From NCBI RefSeq assembly GCF_000169335.1, contig NZ_AAXW01000005.1:62001-126000 (forward strand): a DNA stretch of 64,000 nucleotides. The letters run 5' to 3'. Under the pieces are notes generated by a model. The model saw only the letters and a list, made by a program, of their open reading frames with translations. It did not search any database and was not told the DNA's origin. The position numbers were made by a program, and so were the translations under genes. The DNA is from Crocosphaera chwakensis CCY0110. Its GTDB lineage: Bacteria; Cyanobacteriota; Cyanobacteriia; Cyanobacteriales; Microcystaceae. Within the stretch, counting starts at the first letter, position 1, and each line of letters opens with the position of its first letter. Shown here in pieces: positions 41,587 through 51,021 of this stretch.

Positions 41587-44500
41587 TTAATTACCCGTGA
41601 GGACGAGAATCGCTTTTATCAAAGGCTCTGACTCAAGGGGCTTAGAGACATGGCATTGATAACCGTTATCAATAGCTCGCTGATGATCAACTTCTCTCAC
41701 ATAGGCTGTTAGTGCGATCGCCGGCACTTGTCCCCCTTGGTGGGCTGGTAAGGCACGCACTTGTCGAATCAAGGAATAGCCATCGAGATCAGGCATTCCA
41801 ATATCACTGACTAAAACATCGGGTTGAAAAGACTCCAGATTAGCCAGTACCTCTGGAGCAGAAGCAACAGTTAATACTTCTGCTCCATATTCACTGAGGA
41901 GTCCCGTGATCAACGCCCTTGCATCAGGGTCATCGTCAACAGCTAAGACTCGAACGCCTGTCAAATCCAGGGCGGCTAATTGAGGCAACTCACGGGACAG
42001 TTGGGGTTCCGACTCAGCATCTAACAAAGGTAGTTGTACCGTAAAAGTCGCTCCCAGTCCTTCACCGGGGCTTTCTGCCCTAATCGTGCCACCATGGGCT
42101 TCAACCAGCTGACTGACGATTGCTAGACCCAGTCCTAATCCTCCAAATTTTCGGGTAATTGAAGCATCTTCTTGGCGAAAAGACTCAAAAATATGGGGCA
42201 GAAAATCTGGGCTGATGCCTTTACCTGTGTCCTTCACTAAAATTTCAGCATAGGAGCCAACCCGCTTGAGATGGATTTTCACTTGCCCCCCACTCGGTGT
42301 GAACTTAATCCCATTGGACAACAAATTCCAAACAATCTGCTGAAGACGCGCTTCATCCCCCGAAACTTGACCAATGTTAGGCAATTGGCTCTCTAGGGCA
42401 ATGGATTTGGATTTTGCCGTTTGTTTGACTGTTTCGATGGCAGCCTCAATGGTCTTGGCTAAATTAACAGAGGTCATTGTCAGACTGAGCTTGCCCTGCA
42501 AAATCTTAGCCACATCCAGTAAGTCGTCAATAAGTTGGGTTTGTAACTTAGCATTGCGTTCGATGGTATGGAGTGCTTCAGCCGTTTGCGCTTCGTCCAA
42601 CTTTCGGACTTGAAGCAACTGAGACCAGCCCAGAATGGGGTTAAGAGGCGATCGCAACTCATGGGATAAGACGGCTAAAAACTCGTCTTTAATACGGTTA
42701 GCTCGCTCAGCCACTTCTCGCGCTGCTTGCTCTTGAGCCAGAAGGCGATCGCGCTCAAGCTCTAATTGTTTTTGAACGTCTATATCCGTTGCTGTGCCAT
42801 ACCATTTGATCATTTTGCCCGGCTCATTCCCTTGGGGAATTGCTTGGTGCAGGAACCAGCGATAAGTTCCATCCATTCGCCGCATCCGCCCTTCTGCCTG
42901 ATAAGGAGTTCCCCGTTGGACGGCTTCAGTCCATTGCTCTCTCAGCACAGGCAAATCCTCTGGATGTACCACCGCTTCCCAGCCATCCGCCCGAGCCTGT
43001 TCGAGACTCAGACCAGTAAATTCGATCCAGCGTTGATTGACATCGAGCAACTCTCCTTCCCGGTTAGCTGTCCAGACCAATTGAGGAATTGACTCTGTTA
43101 AACACCGATAGCGTTCTTCGCTCTGGCGGAGGGCATTTTCAGCTTCTCGAAGCTCGGTAATGTCTGTGTTGGTACCAAACCAGCGCAACACTTTCCCTTG
43201 TTCGTCACGGATAGGAATTGCCCGAGAGAGAAACCACCGATATTCGCCGGTTTTACTTCGCAAGGGAAACATATCTTCCCAAATCTCACCCGTTGCAAAA
43301 CATTGGTTGATTTTTTCGGTAACTCGCTTCACATGGTCTGGATGATGCACTTTTTGCCAACCCCAGCCCTGCATCTCTTCGAGGTTAGTCCCTGTATAGT
43401 CAAACCAGCGCTGGTTATACCAAAAAATCCAGCCTTGCTCATTAGCCATCCAGGCAAATTGAGAAATATTGTCTGCCAAAGTATGAAAACGTAACGCATT
43501 TTCTTGCAGTTTTCGTTCGGTTTGCTTACGCTCACTAATCTCCTCAAATAGAATCGCCACCTTTCCCTCTTCAGGTAAACCAATTCGGAAGGCAGAAACA
43601 TCAAACCAGCGCGCCATCACATCCGAGCCATGTTCAAACCGAATTGATTCTCCCGTGAGAGCGACCTTGCCGTAGGTTTCAAACCAGTGGGGTTCAAGGT
43701 CGGGTAACAATTGCCTCGCCGTCTTGCCCACAGCTTGGCTCAGTCCTGTCTGCTGCTCAAAAGCGGGATTCGTTTCTAAAAAACAGTAATCAATGGGCTG
43801 ATTATCGGGATCAAACAACATCTTAATGACGCAAAACCCTTCACTCATCGACTCAAATAAAGTGCGATAGCGTTCTTCAGAGTGGCGCAAAGCTTCTTCG
43901 GCTTGTTTGCGATCGCTAATATCAATGACGGCACCGATATAGCCCTTAAATTTTCCATTCTCCCCAAACCAGGGATGAGCAGCATCAATAGCCCAATGAT
44001 ACTGACCACTGTGGTGCCGCAATCGATATTCCAACCGAAACGATTCATGCTTTTCATTGGCCTTTAGAAAAATCCCTCTAGCTGCTTCGCTGTCTTCAGG
44101 ATGAACCGCATCTAGCCAGCCAAACCCCAAAGCGGTCGCTTCCCTTTGCCCAGTAAAGTCATACCATCTTTGGTTGAGGTAAGTGCAAGACCCAGTGGAA
44201 TCAGTTACCCAAATCATAACGGGGGCATTATCGGTCATGCCACGCAGCTTGGTTTCACTGGCTCTCAAGGCTGTTTCTATCTGTTTTCGGTGGGAAATAT
44301 CCATATCCACACCTGTCATCATGATAGGGTTGCCCTCATCGTCGTAAAAAACGCGCCCCAGACCCAACGCCCAGCGCAGGCTACCATCAGGTTTGATAAA
44401 GCGAAACTCAATATTATATTCTTCACGGTTGTAGAGGGCGCGTTGAAGGGCTTGCTCAACTTTAGGTAAATCCTCAGGATGGATCATGGCTCGGACAGTT

Positions 44501-45495
44501 TCGTAGGTGCCATCAAAGCTGCCGGGAGACATGCCAAATAGGTTTTCTAGGTTGCTAGACCAGTTAACCTCCCCCGTTTGAATGTTCCAGTCCCAACTGC
44601 CCATACTGGCAGCTTTCATCGCTAGATTAAGTCGCTCTTGGCTTTGTTGTAGAGCCAGGGTAGTTTGCTGATGCTGATTAATATGGGTGATTGTTTGGTT
44701 TAGTTCTAGTTCTAGCTGTCGATGAGCGGTGACATCTCGCCAGGAGGCCACAAAACCGTCATTCAGTTTGCTGGCTCGAATATCAAAGGCTCGAATCAAG
44801 CGGCGATCGCCATAGGTGTCGTCGTAAATTAATGAGTCTTTAATTAAGGGCTTTCCCGTTTCCACCACCCGGCAATATTCGTCAAACAGTCCTGATTGAC
44901 GATGGGCGGGCAAAATTTCGCACAGCCCTCGACCAATTTGCATTGCTTTGGGCATTTGGTTGTTTTGGCAGGCTGCTTCATTGAGATAGTCGATGCGAAA
45001 GTCTACAATCTTTCCTAAGTCATCCCGCATGGCTGAAAAAATACCGAAGCAGTCTAGCATATTTTCCACCGAGGTACGGAATGTTTCCTGGCTGCGTTGT
45101 AGTTCTTGTTTCAATTCTGCATTTTCAATGGCAGTCCGCATGGCTAGACACAAATCATCTGGGGTTGTTCGGTGTTTGATCAAATAGTCATCAGCCCCAT
45201 TTTTAAAGGCTTGCACCGCGATTTCTGTGTCGCCACCGTCGATGACGATAATGGGGGCGTTGGTCTGTTTTTTTAATTGGCTTAAAAGCTGAAGGCTGGG
45301 GGTATGGGGAGATCCAAGCTCGAGTAAAATGCCATCAATTTTCAGGGTGGATTGAGATAAGGCTGATAAAGTAGTGTTACTGCGCCCTAAGAGAATTTTG
45401 TAGACTATGCTTCTGTCCTGTTGTAATTGTTGTTGATAGGTGATGTCATCTTCTTTTGAATTAGCAATGACTAGGACAGTGCGTTGAGTTGTCAT
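41587..45495 (-). CDS. Hybrid histidine kinase: receiver, six PAS-like segments, kinase, receiver
   Basis: I start at the ATG at 45495 (1302 residues, MTTQRTVLVIA), which has an AAGGA ribosome-binding site. Order: an atypical receiver (about 3-115, in which the phospho-Asp site reads GILLELGSP, Glu instead of Asp); about six PAS/PAC segments (about 125-905; repeated HPEDLP, HPEDSE, HPDH and TDITE/MDISHRK hallmarks). Then HisKA with FLAVLSHELRSPLN, HATPase with NLLSNGIKFTPS, DTGKGIS and GLGLGLAIV, and a C-terminal receiver with Asp in VLVSDIGMPDLDG. There is no transmembrane segment, so it is a soluble multi-input sensor. It is visibly more GC-rich than its neighbours. No partner gene is adjacent. 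Confidence 0.93.
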   Translation of the reverse strand: MTTQRTVLVIANSKEDDITYQQQLQQDRSIVYKILLGRSNTTLSALSQSTLKIDGILLELGSPHTPSLQLLSQLKKQTNAPIIVIDGGDTEIAVQAFKNGADDYLIKHRTTPDDLCLAMRTAIENAELKQELQRSQETFRTSVENMLDCFGIFSAMRDDLGKIVDFRIDYLNEAACQNNQMPKAMQIGRGLCEILPAHRQSGLFDEYCRVVETGKPLIKDSLIYDDTYGDRRLIRAFDIRASKLNDGFVASWRDVTAHRQLELELNQTITHINQHQQTTLALQQSQERLNLAMKAASMGSWDWNIQTGEVNWSSNLENLFGMSPGSFDGTYETVRAMIHPEDLPKVEQALQRALYNREEYNIEFRFIKPDGSLRWALGLGRVFYDDEGNPIMMTGVDMDISHRKQIETALRASETKLRGMTDNAPVMIWVTDSTGSCTYLNQRWYDFTGQREATALGFGWLDAVHPEDSEAARGIFLKANEKHESFRLEYRLRHHSGQYHWAIDAAHPWFGENGKFKGYIGAVIDISDRKQAEEALRHSEERYRTLFESMSEGFCVIKMLFDPDNQPIDYCFLETNPAFEQQTGLSQAVGKTARQLLPDLEPHWFETYGKVALTGESIRFEHGSDVMARWFDVSAFRIGLPEEGKVAILFEEISERKQTERKLQENALRFHTLADNISQFAWMANEQGWIFWYNQRWFDYTGTNLEEMQGWGWQKVHHPDHVKRVTEKINQCFATGEIWEDMFPLRSKTGEYRWFLSRAIPIRDEQGKVLRWFGTNTDITELREAENALRQSEERYRCLTESIPQLVWTANREGELLDVNQRWIEFTGLSLEQARADGWEAVVHPEDLPVLREQWTEAVQRGTPYQAEGRMRRMDGTYRWFLHQAIPQGNEPGKMIKWYGTATDIDVQKQLELERDRLLAQEQAAREVAERANRIKDEFLAVLSHELRSPLNPILGWSQLLQVRKLDEAQTAEALHTIERNAKLQTQLIDDLLDVAKILQGKLSLTMTSVNLAKTIEAAIETVKQTAKSKSIALESQLPNIGQVSGDEARLQQIVWNLLSNGIKFTPSGGQVKIHLKRVGSYAEILVKDTGKGISPDFLPHIFESFRQEDASITRKFGGLGLGLAIVSQLVEAHGGTIRAESPGEGLGATFTVQLPLLDAESEPQLSRELPQLAALDLTGVRVLAVDDDPDARALITGLLSEYGAEVLTVASAPEVLANLESFQPDVLVSDIGMPDLDGYSLIRQVRALPAHQGGQVPAIALTAYVREVDHQRAIDNGYQCHVSKPLESEPLIKAILVLTGN

Positions 45496-45786
45496 AACTT
45501 TAATCCTTTTTGACAGCTTACAAGGAAGCATTCAAAGATAAAAAATTGGCTGGATTTTTAGATAATTACCATTGATTTTAACAAAATTTCCGTATAATGG
45601 ACTAGATTCTAGCTCAATCTGCTTAACCCGAACTCAGGTTAATTTATATCTTACATTGATTAGTAAAGGTTGGGTGTAGGGTGTGAAATTTTCTTTTAAC
45701 TCTAACTGTTTTAGAGCGAATTGTTTTGTGTAATTTTTTAAGGACAATTATTCAATTGCCCTAATATTCTTGATAATAAAATAAGT

Positions 45787-46995
45787 TTAAATATCTTCAG
45801 GATTAACAGGAAAATAGAACTCAATTCCTTTATCGATTAAATGTTGATTATTAGCTAAAATTTCTTTTTTGAAGTTCCAAGCTAATACATAATAAATGTC
45901 AGGAAGTTCGGTTAATTCTTTTTCAATGATAATAGGAATGTGCATTCCTGGTGAATAAAGTCCCCGTCTCAGTTCATTTTTTTCTACTAAATAATCAAGG
46001 TATTGTGTTCCTACACCGAAATAATTTAACATGGTATTACCCTTAACCGGCGCTCCAAAACCCCAAACGGTTTTACCCTCTTTTTTCGCTTTATCTAAGT
46101 AAGCTAAATTATCAGCTTTCATCTGTTCAATACGCTTCGCAAAGTCTAAATAAGTCGAGAATTCATTACTATTTTCATTTACTTCTGCTTGACGCATTTT
46201 TTGTAAGCGATCGCTTGGTTTTTTCTGTCCTTGATGGGTAACAAAACCGATAATTGATCCCCCATGAATGGGAGATAAATAAGCATCAAACATGGATAAA
46301 CCATGACGATTCAATAATACTTCAATGGTGTTTAAATTATAATATAAAAGATGTTCATGATAGATTTGATCAAAGGCTAAATTATCGACAATTCGTTTCA
46401 TATAAAGGAATTGAACCACAAAAACTCCGTTGTCTGTTAACGCTTCTCTGATCCCTTCAGTAACGGAATGTAACTCTTCTAAATGAAAAAACACCCCGGC
46501 TGCATTGATAGCGTTAAACTTGCGATCAAGGCGTTTTACAACCTCTAAATTAAAGAAATCATTAACTGTAGGAACCCCTGCATCTTCAGCTATTTTTGCG
46601 GTGGTTTTTGATGATTCTACCCCTAAAACATCATAACCTAATGCTTGAAAATGTTTCAGTTGTGTTCCATCATTAGACCCAATATCTAAAACAGATTTAT
46701 TCGGAGTATCTTTAAAGAAACGATCATCTACTTCATGAGCAACATTTTTAAAGTGTTCACTTAAGGATTTTGTTACTCCAGAAAGGTAGGTATGATCCCC
46801 AAACATGATCTCTTTTTTCACAGTATAATCTAACTGAACCGTTCCACAATCATGACAGTATAAAACTCGCAAAGGATAAAAAGGTTCTTTACCTACTTCT
46901 TCAGGTTTCAAGAAGTTATTACACCAGGGTTGATGTCCTAAATCAATGGCTAATTCTAAATTAGTAGAATCACAAACACGACAAATATTATCCAA
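45787..46995 (-). CDS. Sugar C-methyltransferase-like SAM enzyme with N-terminal zinc site
   Basis: The 402 residues start with two CxxC pairs (CRVCDSTNL, about 5-13; CHDCGTVQL, about 47-55) as in the Methyltransf_13 zinc domain. The SAM-binding site is VLDIGSNDGTQLKHF (about 99-113). A Methyltransf_14-like C-terminal domain has GFGAPVKGNTMLNYF. Relatives (TylCIII/NovU-type) C-methylate nucleotide-linked deoxysugars. It is followed by a GT2 gene on the same strand, in a glycan-building neighbourhood. Confidence 0.82.
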   Translation of the reverse strand: MDNICRVCDSTNLELAIDLGHQPWCNNFLKPEEVGKEPFYPLRVLYCHDCGTVQLDYTVKKEIMFGDHTYLSGVTKSLSEHFKNVAHEVDDRFFKDTPNKSVLDIGSNDGTQLKHFQALGYDVLGVESSKTTAKIAEDAGVPTVNDFFNLEVVKRLDRKFNAINAAGVFFHLEELHSVTEGIREALTDNGVFVVQFLYMKRIVDNLAFDQIYHEHLLYYNLNTIEVLLNRHGLSMFDAYLSPIHGGSIIGFVTHQGQKKPSDRLQKMRQAEVNENSNEFSTYLDFAKRIEQMKADNLAYLDKAKKEGKTVWGFGAPVKGNTMLNYFGVGTQYLDYLVEKNELRRGLYSPGMHIPIIIEKELTELPDIYYVLAWNFKKEILANNQHLIDKGIEFYFPVNPEDI

Positions 46996-47037
46996 GGTTA
47001 ATTTTCCCTCCTAGTTAATAATCAATAGCTTTAATTA

Positions 47038-48039
47038 TTAAATCATTTCGTTGCCATTTTCTCCAGCATAGGTAACTTGTTTAACTCGATCAACACAACC
47101 ATTTTGCTGATGTGATCCGAAACCTAACTTTTCCCTGACTAAATAAAGGGGACGACGTTTATCTTCACGGTAAATACGGCCAATATATTCACCAATGACT
47201 CCTAAAAAGATCAATTGAATGCCACCAATAAATAGAATAGCAATAAAAGAAATCGTCCAACCCGGAACCCAACTCATGGTAAAAAGTCGCACAAATAAAG
47301 CATAAATAATGCCAATGATAGATAAAGCAACGGTGAATAAACCAGCCCAAATAGCGACTCTTAAAGGAACCAAAGAAAAGGATAAAATACCATCAGCAGC
47401 AAAACGAATCATTTTAAAGAGAGGATACTTACTAACTCCAGCTAAACGCGGACTCCGTTGATAGGGAACAGCAACTTGACGAAACCCCACCCAACTTACC
47501 ATTCCTCGTAAAAAGCGATCGCGTTCAGGCATCATTTTTAATGCTTCTACCACCCGACGATCCATTAAACGAAAGTCTCCCGTATCGAGGGGAATAGAGA
47601 CATCAGATAAACGATTCATAATGCGATAAAATGCTTTAGCACTCCACAGTTTAAAAGGGGTTTCTCCCTGTCTGTCAGTCCGAACTCCATAAGCTACGTC
47701 ATACCCCTCATACCAACGGTTGACCATCTCTTTAATCACTTCTGGAGGATCTTGTAAGTCTGCATCAATTAAAACAATAGCATCCCCACTGACATGATCG
47801 AGTCCGGCAGTTACGGCCATTTGATGGCCAAAGTTACGAGATAATAACACCACTTTAACCTGTTGCTCCTTTTGCTGTAATTGTCGTAGCTGGTTAGCGG
47901 TTTCATCTTGACTCCCATCATCAACATAAATAAGTTCATATTGGGGGGTTATTCCTTCTAAAACTGAGACTAAACGATTATGAGTTATCTGGATAACCTC
48001 TTGTTCGTTATAACAGGGTACAATAATTGAAATTAACAC
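47038..48039 (-). CDS. Family 2 glycosyltransferase, polyprenyl-phosphate (DPM1/GtrB) type
   Basis: The 333-residue protein has a GT-A N-terminal domain (SIIVPCYNEQEVI, YVDDGSQDET, and the DXD-like LIDADLQDPPEV, about 92-103) and two C-terminal transmembrane helices (about 232-290). This topology is typical of enzymes that load a sugar onto undecaprenyl or dolichyl phosphate. The start is a GTG at 48039 preceded by AGAGG; the ATG nearby is out of frame. It supplies a lipid-linked sugar donor that the GT-C-like proteins at 49239 and 51022 could use (inference). Confidence 0.88.
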   Translation of the reverse strand: MLISIIVPCYNEQEVIQITHNRLVSVLEGITPQYELIYVDDGSQDETANQLRQLQQKEQQVKVVLLSRNFGHQMAVTAGLDHVSGDAIVLIDADLQDPPEVIKEMVNRWYEGYDVAYGVRTDRQGETPFKLWSAKAFYRIMNRLSDVSIPLDTGDFRLMDRRVVEALKMMPERDRFLRGMVSWVGFRQVAVPYQRSPRLAGVSKYPLFKMIRFAADGILSFSLVPLRVAIWAGLFTVALSIIGIIYALFVRLFTMSWVPGWTISFIAILFIGGIQLIFLGVIGEYIGRIYREDKRRPLYLVREKLGFGSHQQNGCVDRVKQVTYAGENGNEMI

Positions 48040-48121
48040 CGTTCATATCCTCTTGGGTTTTTTAAGAAACTGTACAGTCAACAACTTATCGTTTCAAAAA
48101 TCATTAACCTATTCTATCTTG

Positions 48122-48997
48122 TTACATTTTTTCGGGGGGAATAGCATAGAGGGTATGTTCTTCCGTTGTTAACCGATAACCAAGAGATTGTAAAAAGGGT
48201 TCGATTTCAACTAGGGAAGATTTTCCCGTTTTAACATCAGCATGAATATCAATACACAGATAGGGTAAATATTTTTCTAGTGTTTGTTTAGACCCCTGTA
48301 AAGCATAAAATTCAAAGCCTTCTATATCCATTTTAATCGCTGATGGTTTTATAGAATTTTTGGTTACATATTCATCTAAAGTTATCACAGAGACTTGATA
48401 AGTTGTAAACTTTTTATATTCATCAATATTATTATCCGAGGCTAAGGTTGAGGTATCTGAAGCCCAGGTTGAGTCGTTATCTTGGCTATATTCAATAAAT
48501 TCAGCAACGCCAGATTTATCAGAAATAGCCTGAGAGACTAAAGTAATATTGGAAATATGATTTAAACTGATAATTTTTTGTAAAGTGTCTTGGGTATTTT
48601 TTGCTGGTTCAAAGGCATAAATATGACCTTTTTTTCCCACTGCTTTAGCTAACGGAAAACTAATGACTCCAAAAGCTGCTCCGATATCTAGCACTGTATC
48701 TCCATAGTTTATATGAGAACATAGCCACTGGGCGCAATGATTTTCAATAGAAAAATTAAGCTTTTGTTCTGCATCAGGAAAAACACAATGTTGATAAACT
48801 TGCAAGGGTTCGATAGGGGCTAAAAGTTCAACCCCATTAACCCGACATTCGACAATACTTCCTGGTTTAATTTGATTGAGAAGTTCTTTAATTAACTCTC
48901 GTTTTTGATCTTTTAAAACTTGATCAAGGGCTGCTAAAATATCAATAATGCCTAAGACTCTACGTAGTTTATTAATTAAATAATCCTTAATTGCCAT
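48122..48997 (-). CDS. FkbM-family methyltransferase
   Basis: The 291-residue SAM enzyme shows VLDIGAAFGVISFPLAKAVG (about 93-112), then HIYAFEPAKNTQDTLQKI and the family stretch AIKMDIEGFEFYALQGSKQT (about 219-238). FkbM-family enzymes O-methylate sugars or polyketides. It lies in the glycan block between the GT2 gene and the divergent membrane-transferase pair. The target is unknown. Confidence 0.85.
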   Translation of the reverse strand: MAIKDYLINKLRRVLGIIDILAALDQVLKDQKRELIKELLNQIKPGSIVECRVNGVELLAPIEPLQVYQHCVFPDAEQKLNFSIENHCAQWLCSHINYGDTVLDIGAAFGVISFPLAKAVGKKGHIYAFEPAKNTQDTLQKIISLNHISNITLVSQAISDKSGVAEFIEYSQDNDSTWASDTSTLASDNNIDEYKKFTTYQVSVITLDEYVTKNSIKPSAIKMDIEGFEFYALQGSKQTLEKYLPYLCIDIHADVKTGKSSLVEIEPFLQSLGYRLTTEEHTLYAIPPEKM

Positions 48998-49238
48998 AGT
49001 TTAATTAGTTTGCCTATCTTAAAGAGATTAAGCTAAATGCTTTATTATACGACTATTTTACCTATCTTGTAAGTTCCTCAGATTAATAATAAATATACAC
49101 GACTGTTCCCTGTTCGCTATTTCCTATTCCTATTGCCTTGAATCAAGTGTGAGGTCATTTTTTTGACAAAATAGCCAACTTATGGTAAACCTAATCACTA
49201 GCGTTTAAGGGAGAATAATCCTGGTTGATGGGAACTTT

Positions 49239-51008
49239 ATGGGGCTTAAATATCTTCGTTTTGAACGATTTCCTAAGCAATTCTTGTTTATATTTTTGGT
49301 AATTATTTATTATATTATTGGGTTTTGTTTAATAAATAAAACGTCTATAACTTCAGATGAATCTGCTTATATTGGTGCTGCTTATGCTTATACTCAAGGA
49401 TTAGGATTAAATCAAGAACATCCTCTCTTTTTTAAGTTAATTAATTCTCTAATTATTAGTGTATTTTTTCCTGATTATAATCTTGAAGTTCCTACCATTA
49501 ATATTATTAGTGGAGAAGAGAGTATTGAGGCGCGTTTAGCAGCTTTTAATTTAGGTTACAATCTCTTGATGGAGAATGCTAAAAATTTTCATCAATTATT
49601 ATTTAGTTTACGTTTACCCTATTTAATTTTTAATAGTTTTATTTTTGTTTGGTTCTATCTATATACTTTTATCTTTAAAAAAATCCCTTCTCAAATTTCT
49701 TTAGTATTTGCTATCTTATATACTTTTTCTCCTAGCTTTTATAGTCACAGTTTTTTAATTGCTTTTGATGTCAGTGTTAGTATTTATGCTTTATTATCTG
49801 TGCTAACTTTGATAATAATTTATGACACAGTTATTAACTCTAATAATTTGCTAGCATTTCACTTTCTAGTTTTTACTATTTGTCTATTTATAGCACTTAA
49901 TGCAAAATTTAGTAACTTAATTCTACTTCCCATTACTCTAGGAACGTATATCTTTATTGCTATATTTTTATTCAAAAAAAAGAAAACACAAAGATTAATA
50001 CAGTTTTCTTTATTCGGTGTTTTTAGTTTACTTATTCAAGCTTTATTAATTAGTTTAATGTATCGTTGGGCATTTGGAAATTTACCAAATCAGTCTCTAA
50101 TTGACAATTTGTGGGCTTACATTGATGGTATAAAAATGAATTTGAGTACAGCAGGAGGAATTAGAGAACCCTTTTGGAATGGGCAATTTGTCTCAATGAC
50201 TTCTTTAGGCTATTTAACTAAAATATTTTGGTTTAAAGAAAATCCTGGTCTATTTATAGTCGGATTATTTTTAGTGTCAATTTTAATTTATAAAATTAGT
50301 TTTCAGAAGATAGTAAGTAAAGATTACATTAATAAACAAACCTTACCTTTAATTATTTTAGGGAGTGCTTATCCTCTTATTTATTTTTGGTTAACGAAAG
50401 ATAGTCGCTTCATTATTGGTTATCGATATTTTTATCCTATTATATTATTTATTTACTTATTAATTGCTAGTTTAACAGTCATTTTGAAACATAAATGGCA
50501 AAAATACGTCTTACTAGGAGTATTAAACCTGTATGTCTATCTAGGGATTTTAGGAATTAATCAATCTTTGAGTTATGTTAACCCACTTTGGACTCAAGAA
50601 AAATGGAAATTAGCCGATGATTCAACGATTAACTGGGGACAAGAAACCGAACATGGAGTAAAATACTTGCTAAGCCGTAACCTCTTACCAAAAGATAATA
50701 ACAATGTCATTACTTATCAGCTTTTTGGCGTTAATATGGGGTTCGTGCAATATCTTGACTTATTGAGTAAAATACAAGACTATCCTATCAATATTGAATC
50801 CTATTATGCTCCCCCTAGATTTAATCCAGAAAGTGAAGTGATTTCCCAACTTCCTTATCAATATCTGCTTATTGATAGTACCGTAAAACAAAAAATTTAT
50901 GCCCAAAAAGAAACTAATCCTATTGCTGCCAAAAATTGGAAACTTTTAATTAATAACCAACCCATTTATTCTCGAAACGATACTATTTTTATTTATAAAC
51001 TTAGTTAA
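49239..51008 (+). CDS. Polytopic membrane glycosyltransferase-like protein (GT-C / PMT-like)
   Basis: The 589-residue protein has about a dozen transmembrane helices. Soon after helix 1 come SITSDESAYIGAAYAYTQG (about 35-53) and NQEHPLFFKLI. This acidic Asp-Glu followed by an E-H-P loop is characteristic of GT-C transferases such as ArnT/PMT-like enzymes that use polyprenyl-phosphate sugars. A soluble C-terminal region ends with RNDTIFIYKLS. It precedes another large membrane protein by 13 bp and is probably cotranscribed with it. Substrate unknown. Confidence 0.7.
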   Translation: MGLKYLRFERFPKQFLFIFLVIIYYIIGFCLINKTSITSDESAYIGAAYAYTQGLGLNQEHPLFFKLINSLIISVFFPDYNLEVPTINIISGEESIEARLAAFNLGYNLLMENAKNFHQLLFSLRLPYLIFNSFIFVWFYLYTFIFKKIPSQISLVFAILYTFSPSFYSHSFLIAFDVSVSIYALLSVLTLIIIYDTVINSNNLLAFHFLVFTICLFIALNAKFSNLILLPITLGTYIFIAIFLFKKKKTQRLIQFSLFGVFSLLIQALLISLMYRWAFGNLPNQSLIDNLWAYIDGIKMNLSTAGGIREPFWNGQFVSMTSLGYLTKIFWFKENPGLFIVGLFLVSILIYKISFQKIVSKDYINKQTLPLIILGSAYPLIYFWLTKDSRFIIGYRYFYPIILFIYLLIASLTVILKHKWQKYVLLGVLNLYVYLGILGINQSLSYVNPLWTQEKWKLADDSTINWGQETEHGVKYLLSRNLLPKDNNNVITYQLFGVNMGFVQYLDLLSKIQDYPINIESYYAPPRFNPESEVISQLPYQYLLIDSTVKQKIYAQKETNPIAAKNWKLLINNQPIYSRNDTIFIYKLS

Positions 51009-51021
51009 TTTTTTTTGATTT

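Noticed and set aside
43098..43604. Several open frames on both strands inside the hybrid kinase
   Set aside because: They are shadows of a GC-richer gene; the kinase frame contains all the conserved PAS residues.
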